Below the pieces are notes generated by a model. That model was not told where the DNA came from. It ran no database searches and saw only the letters and a list, made by a program, of their open reading frames with translations. Of a stretch of 64,000 nucleotides of DNA, positions 51,433 to 59,719 are shown piece after piece. This DNA comes from Microbacterium imperiale. Lineage in GTDB: Bacteria > Actinomycetota > Actinomycetes > Actinomycetales > Microbacteriaceae. The stretch is from contig NZ_JAGIOK010000001.1 in the NCBI RefSeq assembly GCF_017876655.1, positions 2,728,001 to 2,792,000 on the forward strand, in the 5' to 3' direction. A program made the translations under genes and the position numbers. How positions within the stretch are numbered: the stretch's first letter is position 1; every line of letters begins with the position of its first letter.

Positions 51433-52257
51433 ATGCGCACCATCGTGATCACGGGAGCCAGCGACGGAATCGGAGCCGCGGCCGCGCGGCGCCTCACCCG
51501 CGAGGGGCATCGCGTCGTACTCGTGGGGCGGTCGCCCGAGAAGACCCGCGCGCTCGCCGCCGAGTTGGGGGCCCCGTTCCACCTCGCGGACTACGCCGAG
51601 CTCGCCCAGGTGCGCCGGCTGGCGGGGGAGCTGCGCGACGCCTATCCGCGCATCGACGTGCTCGCCAACAACGCCGGCGGGATCTTCGGTCCGCGCCACC
51701 TCACGGTGGACGGCTTCGAGCAGACGTTCCAGGTCAATCATCTCGCCGGCTTCCTGCTGACGAACCTGCTGCTGGACCGGCTGGTCGAGAGCCGGGCATC
51801 GGTCATCCAGACGGCCAGCGTCGCCGCACGGGTGTTCTCACGCTTCGACGTCACCGATCTCAACGCCGCGGGGCGCTACTCGGGCCGCGTCGCGTACGGC
51901 AACGCGAAGCTCGCGAACATCCTCTTCACTCGCGAGCTGCAGCACCGTGCCGGTGGCCGAGGCGTCTCAGCCGCGGCCTTCCACCCGGGCGTCGTCGCGA
52001 CGCAGTTCGCCGCTAACGTGCCCGGACCCTTCCGCTGGATGTACCACAACCCCCTCGCCCGTCGGGTGATGACCACGACCGACGAGGGCGGCGCGCGGAT
52101 GGTGTTCCTGGCGAACGGCGAGCCGGGACGGGAATGGGTCCCCGGCGGTTACTACGAGAACGACCGCCTCACGCGGTCGCACCGCGACGCGACCGACGCC
52201 GTCCTCGCCCGGGAGCTGTGGGACCGCAGCGCCGAGATGGTCGCTCTGGCGCGCTGA
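51433..52257 (+). CDS. Short-chain dehydrogenase/reductase
   Basis: The 274-residue classical SDR has cofactor loop TGASDGIGAAAA (residues 7-18), NNAGG, catalytic Ser in IQTASVAA and Tyr-x-x-x-Lys in YGNAKLANILF. It resembles retinol-dehydrogenase/WWOX-like SDRs with NADP preference. Substrate unknown. The ATG at 51433 is the family start; the longer upstream frame is an antisense shadow of the DUF2945 gene. Confidence 0.87.
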   Translation: MRTIVITGASDGIGAAAARRLTREGHRVVLVGRSPEKTRALAAELGAPFHLADYAELAQVRRLAGELRDAYPRIDVLANNAGGIFGPRHLTVDGFEQTFQVNHLAGFLLTNLLLDRLVESRASVIQTASVAARVFSRFDVTDLNAAGRYSGRVAYGNAKLANILFTRELQHRAGGRGVSAAAFHPGVVATQFAANVPGPFRWMYHNPLARRVMTTTDEGGARMVFLANGEPGREWVPGGYYENDRLTRSHRDATDAVLARELWDRSAEMVALAR

Positions 52258-52365
52258 GGACGCGCCGCGGATGCCGCACGGTGAGGCATCCGGGCCGGAA
52301 GCGCAAGGGGCTCCGGTCCGACGGGGTGACGGCATACGGTGGGGATCCCACGAACGGAGGACCCG

Positions 52366-52746
52366 ATGGTCGACAAGCGCACCGAGGCTCACGGACCCGG
52401 GCAGCTGCCGGATCGGCAGCCGCGCCCCGACCCCACCGACCTGACGAACCAGGAGAGCTTCCGCCAGGGCTCATCGTCGCGTTGGCTCGTGCCCGCGGGG
52501 GTGCTGGCCGCCGTCGCGATCGTGCTGTACGCCCTCGCGTTCCAGCTGCAGGTCGTGCTGCCGGCGATCGGCATCGTCTTCACGGTGGTCGCGTGGGCGA
52601 TGATGCTGGTCGCCTCGCGCTCGTCGGGGGACGCGCCGGTACGCAACCGGCGACTGGCCGTCGCGATGGGGATCCTGGCGGTGGGGGCGCTCGCCATCTT
52701 CATCGGGATCTACCTGGTCGAGACGCTCGGTGCGCCCGGCCGATGA
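52366..52746 (+). CDS. Small hypothetical membrane protein upstream of the SQR-like gene
   Basis: The 126-residue protein has a hydrophilic, Pro/Asp/Gln-rich N-terminus of about 40 residues and three hydrophobic helices (WLVPAGVLAAVAIVLYALAF; VVLPAIGIVFTVVAWAMMLV; LAVAMGILAVGALAIFIGIYLV). I do not recognise a family. ACGGAGG precedes the ATG at 52366. Its stop overlaps the next start (ATGA), so it is translated with the sulfide:quinone reductase-like enzyme and may anchor or assist it. Confidence 0.75.
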   Translation: MVDKRTEAHGPGQLPDRQPRPDPTDLTNQESFRQGSSSRWLVPAGVLAAVAIVLYALAFQLQVVLPAIGIVFTVVAWAMMLVASRSSGDAPVRNRRLAVAMGILAVGALAIFIGIYLVETLGAPGR

Positions 52747-53984
52747 CCGCGGCGAACACGGGCGCCGGTCCGACCGGCGCGGGCGCGCAGCCGGCTGCTC
52801 ATCACCGCGTCATCGTGGTGGGCGGCGGCAACGGGGGCGTCTCGGCCGCCGCGCGACTGCTGCGCCGGGGTGTGACGGATGTCGCGCTCATCGAGCCCCG
52901 CGACGTGCACGAGTACAAGCCGCTCTTCTCCCACGTCGCCGGCGGTACGGCGCGCATCAGCGAGACGATGCGCCCGCAGCGATCCGTCATGCCCCGTGAT
53001 GTGACGTGGATCCGAGATGCCGTCGTGCAGGTCGACCCCGCGCGTTCGGTCGTTCAGCTGGCCGGGGGCGGCGAGGTCGGGTACGACCAGCTCGTGCTGT
53101 CACCGGGCATGCAGAAGGACTGGGCGAGCGTTCCCGGCCTGGCGGAGTCGATCGGCACCGGCGACGTCACGACGCACTACGAGGGCGATCTCGCCGCCCG
53201 GACCTCCTTGCGGCTGCGCGATCTGCGGCGCGGGACGGTCGTCTTCACGCAGCCCGCCGGCCCGGCCTCCTGCGCGGGAGCGGCGCAGAAACCCCTGTAC
53301 CAGGCCTGTGACTACTGGCAGCGCACGGGCGTGCTCGGCGACATCCGCGCCGTGCTCGTCGTGCCCGACAAGACGGTGTTCGGCATCGAGGCGTTCGACC
53401 GCGAGATCCAGCGCGCCGTCGACCGCTACGGCATCGAGCTGCACACCGACAGTGCCCTCATCGAGGTGGATGCGGACCGCACCGAGGCCGTCATCGCCTC
53501 GCCGACGGGCATCGAGCGGATCCGGTACGACCTGCTCAGCGTCACGCCGCCGCAGTCGGCCCCGGAATGGATCCGCGCGTCGGGACTGGCCGCCGACGAC
53601 GACCCCGACGGGTTCGTCGAGGTCGACCCCGAGACGCTGCGGCATCCCCGCTTCGTGAACGTCTGGGGGCTGGGGGATGCCGCAGCCACGACGAATTCGA
53701 AGAGCGGCGGCGCCCTGCGAAAGCAGACGATGGTGCTCGCGAAGAACCTCGCCGCGGTGCTGGCCGGAAAGGAGCCGACGGCGCGCTACGACGGCTACGG
53801 CGTCTGTCCGATGACGGTGTCGCGTGCGAGCGTCGTGTGGGCGGAGTTCGGGCCGTCGGGCGAGCTGATGCCGACGATTCCGTTCCTGCGCCGGATGTAC
53901 CGCGAGAGCCGGCTGTCGTGGTTCTTCGACCGCCGCGTGCTGCCCTGGGTCTACTGGAACCTCATCCTCACCGGGCGCGTCTGA
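52743..53984 (+). CDS. Sulfide:quinone oxidoreductase-like flavoprotein
   Basis: The 413-residue FAD-dependent enzyme has the N-terminal dinucleotide loop VIVVGGGNGGVSAAARLL (residues 23-40). It resembles type II sulfide:quinone reductases and eukaryotic SQOR: QPAGPASCAGAAQKPLYQACDYW contains the expected redox Cys and GVCPMTVSRASVVWAEF the second. The C-terminal WFFDRRVLPWVYWNLILTG is the amphipathic membrane-docking segment of SQOR. It would pass electrons from sulfide to menaquinone. Translationally coupled to the small membrane protein before it; overlaps the opposing gene by 17 bp at its end. Confidence 0.85.
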   Translation: MTAANTGAGPTGAGAQPAAHHRVIVVGGGNGGVSAAARLLRRGVTDVALIEPRDVHEYKPLFSHVAGGTARISETMRPQRSVMPRDVTWIRDAVVQVDPARSVVQLAGGGEVGYDQLVLSPGMQKDWASVPGLAESIGTGDVTTHYEGDLAARTSLRLRDLRRGTVVFTQPAGPASCAGAAQKPLYQACDYWQRTGVLGDIRAVLVVPDKTVFGIEAFDREIQRAVDRYGIELHTDSALIEVDADRTEAVIASPTGIERIRYDLLSVTPPQSAPEWIRASGLAADDDPDGFVEVDPETLRHPRFVNVWGLGDAAATTNSKSGGALRKQTMVLAKNLAAVLAGKEPTARYDGYGVCPMTVSRASVVWAEFGPSGELMPTIPFLRRMYRESRLSWFFDRRVLPWVYWNLILTGRV

Positions 53985-54594
53985 CCGCGGCGTCGTCCCG
54001 GCTGTCGCCGGTCTCGGCCGTCAGCCGCACCCGCGCGACGAGGATGCCGGCGAGGATCGAACCGGCGCCCCCTACGGCCATGTCGCCGATGGTGTCGTCG
54101 TAGTTGACGAAGATCGTGGTGACGAAGACGGCGCCGAGCCACTCGATCATCTCCCACACGGCGCTCAGAGCGAGCCCGAACGCCGTCGTCACGACGACGC
54201 CGGTACGCCGGCGGAAGTGCGCCGCCCCGGGCAGCGGCACGACGTGCAGCCGGGCGGCGGCGAGATAGCCGACCGCCGCGAGCACGCCGGTGCACAGGAA
54301 GTGCATCGGGATGTCCCACGCGGGGTACGTGCGGTACAGGTCGGCGATGTTGCTCCAGGCCGCCACGAGCACGGTGACGCCGCACACGATGTCGAAGGCC
54401 GGTCGCGCCCCCAGGAAGCGCGGGATGACGAGTGCCGGAAGGGTGAGGGCGAGGACGCCGGCGTCGGTGGCCTCGAACCAGATCGCCGCGATCGCGACGC
54501 TGATCAGTCCGGCGAAGCGCACGGCGTCGGCCGCGACGGCGCTCGCCGAGCGCGGCGGGCGCAGGAAGTTCTCCACCATGACGGGGCGGCTCAC
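53968..54594 (-). CDS. YjdF/DUF2238-like integral membrane protein
   Basis: The 208-residue protein has about five hydrophobic helices. The motif WDIPMHFLCTGVLAAVGYL and the ending SAVWEMIEWLGAVFVTTIFVNYDDTIGDMAVGGAGSILAG contain the His and WE-x-x-E / D-x-x-x-D residues typical of the YjdF (DUF2238) group. Function unknown. The GTG start at 54594 overlaps the stop of the phosphatase-like gene upstream by 4 nt. Its last 17 bp overlap the end of the opposing flavoprotein gene. Confidence 0.75.
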   Translation of the reverse strand: MSRPVMVENFLRPPRSASAVAADAVRFAGLISVAIAAIWFEATDAGVLALTLPALVIPRFLGARPAFDIVCGVTVLVAAWSNIADLYRTYPAWDIPMHFLCTGVLAAVGYLAAARLHVVPLPGAAHFRRRTGVVVTTAFGLALSAVWEMIEWLGAVFVTTIFVNYDDTIGDMAVGGAGSILAGILVARVRLTAETGDSRDDAAVRRAR

Positions 54595-55451
54595 GACGTC
54601 ACCTCGTCGAGTCCGAGCACGACGTGCACGCCGAGGTGGTCGGAGGGCGCCGCGCCGTCGACCGTTCGCGTGTCGATCGCCGCGCGCCGCACGGTCGCGC
54701 CCCGGTCGACGGCGATCCAATCGATCGGGCCCCGCCGCACGCGCGGCTCGTGGTAGCCGCCGTAGGTGTCCCACAGCGGGGTCGTCCGCTCCGACGCGAC
54801 CTCCCACGCATCGACGAGGTTGCCGCTGAGCAGTGCCGCGAGCGGGGCCGAACCGGGACCTGCGTTCATGTCGCCCATGACGACGACCCTGCCGGAAGCC
54901 TCTTCCGCGAGGTCGTGGAGCATCCACGCCGCGCGCAGCCGCGACCGGGCGGAGAAGACGTCGAGATGGGTGTTGAGCACCGTCAGTGACGTGCCCGTGG
55001 CACGGTCGCGGAAGCTCGCGCGGACGACGACGCGGGGCACCGGATTGCCCCACGAGAGCGACCCGGCGACGCCGGGCGTCTCGGACAGCGCCCGCTGGGC
55101 ATGACCGGTCAGCTCGAGGCGCTCGGCGTCGAAGAAGATCGGGCATCCCTCGCCCCGCCCGTCGGCGTTGCGACCGTGACCGACGAAGCGGTAGCCCGGG
55201 CCCAGCGACGCGCGCACGAGGTCGGCCTGATCGGGCATCGCCTCCTGCGTGCCGAGGATCGCCGGCGGGTCGGCCCGCAGCACGGCGGCCAACCGGGGCG
55301 CCCGCACTCTCCACCGGTCGTTCGGCGGCCACGTCGGACCGTCGATGCGGCGCCGGATGTTCCAGCTCGCGATGCGCAGGTCACCGACGGCCGGCTCGGG
55401 CGGCGGGAAGAGCCGCCGGACGGCGACTTCGGCACCGACGGGAGTGGTCAT
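54591..55451 (-). CDS. Endonuclease/exonuclease/phosphatase (EEP) family hydrolase
   Basis: The 286-residue EEP-fold enzyme has its metal-binding and catalytic motifs in order: RIASWNIRRR (Asn), GTQEAMPDQ (Glu), LNTHLDVFSARSRLRA, VVMGDMNAGPGS (Asp/Asn), RRGPIDWIAV and APSDHLGVHVVL (Asp-His). This group hydrolyses nucleic acids or phospholipid/inositol phosphates; the particular substrate is unknown. Middle gene of a three-gene operon (glycosyltransferase, EEP, YjdF-like) joined by 4-nt overlaps. Confidence 0.86.
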   Translation of the reverse strand: MTTPVGAEVAVRRLFPPPEPAVGDLRIASWNIRRRIDGPTWPPNDRWRVRAPRLAAVLRADPPAILGTQEAMPDQADLVRASLGPGYRFVGHGRNADGRGEGCPIFFDAERLELTGHAQRALSETPGVAGSLSWGNPVPRVVVRASFRDRATGTSLTVLNTHLDVFSARSRLRAAWMLHDLAEEASGRVVVMGDMNAGPGSAPLAALLSGNLVDAWEVASERTTPLWDTYGGYHEPRVRRGPIDWIAVDRGATVRRAAIDTRTVDGAAPSDHLGVHVVLGLDEVTS

Positions 55452-56245
55452 GCGTCCCCTCTCGTTCCGAACGGGCCACGACGGGATGCCGCGACGCGCA
55501 GCCATCGTCGCACGATGCGGATCGGCGGCAGGTCGACGGGCCAGTGCGTCACGACGGATCGGAAGCCGCGCGCGATGCGCTGTCCGAACGCGCGACGGTC
55601 GAAGAACGGACGCATCGACATGCCCATCGCCGCGCGCCGGGCGTAGCGGATCGGGTAGTACTCGCCGAGGTGGAAGGCCAGGTCGAAGTCGTCGTGCAGA
55701 CCGGGGTCGCGGTGCACGCGTGCGCTGACGCGGCGCCACGCCGATCGTCGGAACGCGAGGTTCGAGCCGAAGAGCGGGAGGTGCCCGAGAGCGGTGAACC
55801 CGACCACGGCGTACAGCCCGAGGTACGCGGCCGCGAGCGCCGTGCGCAGGAGCCGGGGGCCGTCGGTGAAACGGGCGCCGCCGGTGAGGACGGCGGTGCC
55901 GGGGCGGGTCTCGAACTGGTGGCGAAGCCGCTGCACCCATGACGCCGCGGGCACGCAGTCGGCGTCGAGACGGAGGATCACGTCGCACGTCGCGCGGTCG
56001 TAGCCGGTCGCCGCGGCGGCCGGGATGCCCGGGTCGGCGCACGGCACGACGCGGGCGCCGCCGGCTCGCGCGACCTCCGCCGAGTCATCGCGCGAGCCGT
56101 TGTCGACGACGACGACCTCGTCGGGCGGATCGGTCTGCAGCGCGAGGGCCCGCAGGCACCGCCGGAGGGCGGGGGCGTCGTCCTTGACCGGGATGACCAC
56201 CGACACCGTCGGTCGCTCGGATCGCGGGGCATCGTGGTACGGCAT
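55448..56245 (-). CDS. Family 2 glycosyltransferase
   Basis: The 265-residue GT-A-fold glycosyltransferase has the opening VSVVIPVKDDAPALRRCLRALALQTDPPDEVVVVDNGSRDDS, the DxD-type motif RLDADC and the acceptor-region loop DPGLHDDFDLAFHLG. One hydrophobic patch (YLGLYAVVGFTALG) may associate with the membrane. First gene of the GT-EEP-YjdF operon. TAACGT-like sequence lies about 8 nt before the ATG, so the promoter appears very close. The sugar and acceptor are unknown; a lipid or wall glycan is likely. Confidence 0.87.
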   Translation of the reverse strand: MPYHDAPRSERPTVSVVIPVKDDAPALRRCLRALALQTDPPDEVVVVDNGSRDDSAEVARAGGARVVPCADPGIPAAAATGYDRATCDVILRLDADCVPAASWVQRLRHQFETRPGTAVLTGGARFTDGPRLLRTALAAAYLGLYAVVGFTALGHLPLFGSNLAFRRSAWRRVSARVHRDPGLHDDFDLAFHLGEYYPIRYARRAAMGMSMRPFFDRRAFGQRIARGFRSVVTHWPVDLPPIRIVRRWLRVAASRRGPFGTRGDA

Positions 56246-56328
56246 CGCCCCCTACGTTAGGCGGCCGGTCGGGGAGGGCCGATCGGGTTGACAGCGCGGC
56301 ATCCGGTCAGCAGTGACATGCTGGGGGT

Positions 56329-58083
56329 ATGCCTCAGCAGAGCGATCTCCTCGCCGTCCTCGTCGATGCCGACAACGTCTCGCCATCGCGGATCGGCGGC
56401 GTCCTCGCCGAGATCGCCACCTACGGGACCGCGTCGGTCAAACGCGTCTACGGCGACTGGACCAAGACCCAGCTGCGCGGGTGGAAGGACGCCGCGAGCG
56501 AGCACGTCATCCAGCCGATGCAGCAGTTCGACAACACGACCGGTAAGAACGCCACCGACAGCGCGCTCATCATCGACGCGATGGACCTGCTCTACACGCG
56601 TCGTTTCCAGGGGTTCTGCATCGTCTCGAGCGACAGCGACTTCACCCGTCTCGCCTCGCGGATCCGCGAAGAGGGAGTGACGGTCTACGGATTCGGAGAG
56701 CGCAAGACGCCCGAGGCGTTCCGCAACGCGTGCGACCAGTTCACCTACCTCGAGGTGCTGGGCGCGGCGAACGAGCCGGACGCCGCGCGCTCGACGACGC
56801 CCGCACGCTGGTCCTCCGCCGCCCTGCGCGGGGACGCGCGGCTGGTCTCGCTGCTGCGCAGCAGCATCGACACGGCCTCGGCCGACGACGGCTGGGCCGA
56901 CCTCGGCACCGTCGGCCAGCTCATGCGCAAGCAGCAGCCCGACTTCGACCCCCGCAACTGGGGCTACGCCAAGCTCTCCGACCTGCTGAAGGCGGTCGAC
57001 CTGTTCACCATCGAGTCGAAGCCCGGGGGGATGTCGCTGCGTCCCAAGACCGGCAAGGGGACGAAGGCGTCTGAGGCGCCGACGCCGACCGGGGCGGGCG
57101 ATGCCGAGACCGAGACCGATGCGGCATCGGCGCCCGGACGGACGAAGCGCACCCCTCGCAAGCGGGGATCGGCGCGGGGCACGGCCGCTGCCGACACCCC
57201 GGACGCGTCGCCGACGGCCGCCTCGGGAGAGGCCGCAGACGCACCCGCGCCGACCGGCGGTGCTGATCCCGCGACGGACGTCCCCCCGTCGGATGCCGCC
57301 CCGGCGGACGCGTCGGATGCCGCCGCGGCGGATGTTGCCGCGACGGATGCGCCCGCGACCGACGCCGCCTCGACGGACTCCCCGGCGACGGATGACGCCG
57401 ACGCCGCCGCCCCGGCAGCCGCGCAGCGCCCGCGGAAGAAGAGCACCCGCAGCCGCGCGGCGGCGTCCGAGCCGCAGCAGGAATCGCCCGAGCCCGACGC
57501 CGCATCGGCCGTGTCGAGCAACGCGGCCGCTGGCGCGCCGGGTGACGAGTCCGCCGCCCCGAGTGAGACCGCAGCGTCGGCCCCGTCGTCCGAGCGCGCC
57601 ACCGCACCCAGTCGCGCCCGCCGAACGCGCCGCCCCATCGAAGAGCTCACGCTCGATCAGGCCCTCGACGCCGCCCTCGACGCCGTGTCCGACGCTGCGC
57701 GTCGAGCCGAGGCCACGACGGTCGCCGACACGGCGGGCCCGGCGTCCGACGACGTCGCGACGCTCACGACGGAGGACGCGCCGCAGCCGGTCGCGGACCC
57801 GACGCCGGAGGAGGCGGAGCCCGCTCGTCCGAAGCGAGCTCCGCGGAAGCGGACCCCGAAAGCAGCACCGTCCGAGCCCGTCGCACCGGAAGCCACCGGA
57901 GCGACCGAGGCGACCGGAGCGGCCGAGGCGAACGGCGTCACCGACGCTGCCGTTGCCGGCGCGCAGCCCGAGCCCGCGTCATCCGATCCCGCGGCGGCTG
58001 ACGCCGCTGACACCGACGCCCCGGCGCCCGCACGCAAGCGCGCCCCGCGCCGCGCGTCGCGACCGGGCTCGGCGGCCGGCTGA
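56329..58083 (+). CDS. NYN-LOTUS protein with long Ala-rich repetitive tail
   Basis: Residues 1-150 form a NYN (PIN-like) nuclease domain: LLAVLVDADNVSPSRIGGVLAEIATYG, NATDSALIIDAMDLLY and FCIVSSDSDFTRLASRIREEG contain the acidic catalytic residues. Residues about 160-235 are an OST-HTH/LOTUS domain (DARLVSLLRSSIDTAS..GWADLGTVGQLMRKQQPDFDPRNWGYAKLSDLLKAVDLFTIE), which binds RNA. The remaining 340 residues are Ala/Asp/Pro/Thr-rich and interrupted by basic patches (RTKRTPRKRG, RPRKKSTRSR, RPKRAPRKRTPK, ARKRAPRRASR). CATGCT (56317-56322) lies 6 nt before the ATG. Probably a degradosome-type RNA-processing enzyme; the tail may bind nucleic acid or scaffold. Confidence 0.85.
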   Translation: MPQQSDLLAVLVDADNVSPSRIGGVLAEIATYGTASVKRVYGDWTKTQLRGWKDAASEHVIQPMQQFDNTTGKNATDSALIIDAMDLLYTRRFQGFCIVSSDSDFTRLASRIREEGVTVYGFGERKTPEAFRNACDQFTYLEVLGAANEPDAARSTTPARWSSAALRGDARLVSLLRSSIDTASADDGWADLGTVGQLMRKQQPDFDPRNWGYAKLSDLLKAVDLFTIESKPGGMSLRPKTGKGTKASEAPTPTGAGDAETETDAASAPGRTKRTPRKRGSARGTAAADTPDASPTAASGEAADAPAPTGGADPATDVPPSDAAPADASDAAAADVAATDAPATDAASTDSPATDDADAAAPAAAQRPRKKSTRSRAAASEPQQESPEPDAASAVSSNAAAGAPGDESAAPSETAASAPSSERATAPSRARRTRRPIEELTLDQALDAALDAVSDAARRAEATTVADTAGPASDDVATLTTEDAPQPVADPTPEEAEPARPKRAPRKRTPKAAPSEPVAPEATGATEATGAAEANGVTDAAVAGAQPEPASSDPAAADAADTDAPAPARKRAPRRASRPGSAAG

Positions 58084-58096
58084 TCCGCGGCGCGCG

Positions 58097-59611
58097 TCAG
58101 CGGCGGGCGTCGGCCCGTCGGCGACGCAGCGCTGCCACGAGCCCGCGGCGACCACGCGAGCCCGCGGGGACGACCGGAACGGGCTGGGTCACCACCGCGT
58201 CGACCACCATCGATCCGTTCTTGGGGCCTACCACGGGCACCGGCGTGGTCGCTGCGGAGATGTGGTCGGCCGAGGCGACGGGCATCGATGCCAGCTCGCG
58301 CCGCGCGCGCAGGTAGGCCGGGATGAGGATGACGGTCGCACCGAGCCACGCGAGCGGATTGCTCCACGCGACGCCCGCGAACCCGATGAGCGCACCGAGC
58401 ACCACTGCCGCGCCGGCGCGCATGAACAGCTCGACGATGCCCGTGATCGTCGGCACGAGCGTGTGGCCGAGTCCCTGCAGCGCGCCGCGCAGGACGAAGA
58501 GCACGCCGAGCGCGGTGTAGGTCGCGCCGTTGATGACGAGCATGAGAGCGGCGAGGGCTACGACCTCGTCCGCTCCGTCTCCGACGAACAGGCGCACGAG
58601 CGGCGCTCCGAGAGTCACGAGCACGACCCCCAGCAGCACCGACCCGATCACGGCCATCCAGGTCGCCTGAGCGACGCCCTGACGGATGCGGTCGGGGCGT
58701 CCGCCGCCGTAGTTCTGCGCGACGAACATCGACACGGCGAGCCCGAGCGACTGCAGCAGGGCGATCGCCAGGCCGTCCACGCGCGAGGCCGTTGTGTAGG
58801 CCGCGATCGCCTCGGCCCCGAGCTCGTTGAGGCGTACCTGCACGGCGAGTGTGCCGATGGCGATGATCGACGCCTGGAACCCCATGGGCAGGCCCAGGCG
58901 CAAGTGCACGGCGAGGTCGCTCCGCGTGACCCGCCAGTCGGAGCGGGCCATGCGCAGCACCGGGATGCGCCGACGGATGTATTCGAGGCACAGGAGCACC
59001 GAGAGGGCCTGCGAGACCACCGTCGCGAGGGCGGCGCCGCCGACGCCCCAGCCGAGCGGGCCCACCATGAGCACGACGAGCGCGATGTTGAACAGGCACG
59101 CGACCGTGAGGAAGATCAGCGGCGTGCGGGAGTCTCCGATGGCACGGATGATCGCGGCGAGGTAGTTGAAGAACATCGTCGCGCCCGCACCGAGGAAGCT
59201 CACCACCGCGAACGTCGTCGCGCCGTCCAGCAGCTGCGAGGGAGTCTGCAGCAGTTCGAGCAGGGGCCGCGAGAGGAACGGGGCGACAACGGTCAGCACC
59301 ACGCTCGTGATGGCTGTCAGCGCCGTGCCCGCGGCCACGGACCGCCGCACGGCGGCGTGGTCGCCGGCGCCGAACGCCTGCGCCGTCGGGATGGCGAAGC
59401 CGGAGGTGAGCCCCCACGCGAAGCCGATGAGGAGGAAGAGCATCGATCCCGTCGCGCCGACGGCCGCGAGCGCATCGACCCCGAGCCAGCGGCCCACGAC
59501 GATGGCGTCGACGACGTGGTACATCTGCTGCACCACATTGCCGATCAGCAGCGGCACCGAGAACGCGAGGATGACCCGCCACGGGCTGCCGGTGGTGAGG
59601 GTGCGGGACAT
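58097..59611 (-). CDS. MATE-family efflux transporter
   Basis: The 504-residue, 12-helix exporter has the typical MATE opening PWRVILAFSVPLLIGNVVQQMYHVVDAIVVGRWLG and the second-half equivalent GLPMGFQASIIAIGTLAVQVRLNELGAEAIAAYTTASRVDGLA. QNYGGGRPDRIRQGV is the conserved loop. It uses Na+ or H+ to export cationic compounds. The C-terminus extends about 60 residues beyond the last helix, ending in a basic tail. A 14-bp palindrome lies 67 bp upstream of the start. Confidence 0.9.
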   Translation of the reverse strand: MSRTLTTGSPWRVILAFSVPLLIGNVVQQMYHVVDAIVVGRWLGVDALAAVGATGSMLFLLIGFAWGLTSGFAIPTAQAFGAGDHAAVRRSVAAGTALTAITSVVLTVVAPFLSRPLLELLQTPSQLLDGATTFAVVSFLGAGATMFFNYLAAIIRAIGDSRTPLIFLTVACLFNIALVVLMVGPLGWGVGGAALATVVSQALSVLLCLEYIRRRIPVLRMARSDWRVTRSDLAVHLRLGLPMGFQASIIAIGTLAVQVRLNELGAEAIAAYTTASRVDGLAIALLQSLGLAVSMFVAQNYGGGRPDRIRQGVAQATWMAVIGSVLLGVVLVTLGAPLVRLFVGDGADEVVALAALMLVINGATYTALGVLFVLRGALQGLGHTLVPTITGIVELFMRAGAAVVLGALIGFAGVAWSNPLAWLGATVILIPAYLRARRELASMPVASADHISAATTPVPVVGPKNGSMVVDAVVTQPVPVVPAGSRGRRGLVAALRRRRADARR

Positions 59612-59677
59612 CAGCTGACCTTCCCAGATCGAGCGGGCACGACAACGGCGGTGCCGGGCACCGCCGGCACGAGTCTA

Positions 59678-59691
59678 TCGAATCGATTCGA
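59678..59691. promoter_or_regulatory. Palindrome TCGAATCGATTCGA upstream of the MATE gene
   Basis: A perfect 14-bp palindrome in an otherwise GC-rich intergenic stretch between the MATE and sensor-kinase genes, AT-richer than its surroundings. It probably marks the operator of an unlinked regulator of the MATE gene. Confidence 0.45.
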
Positions 59692-59719
59692 AATTGTCGT
59701 GGGCGCGGTCCGGATTGCG

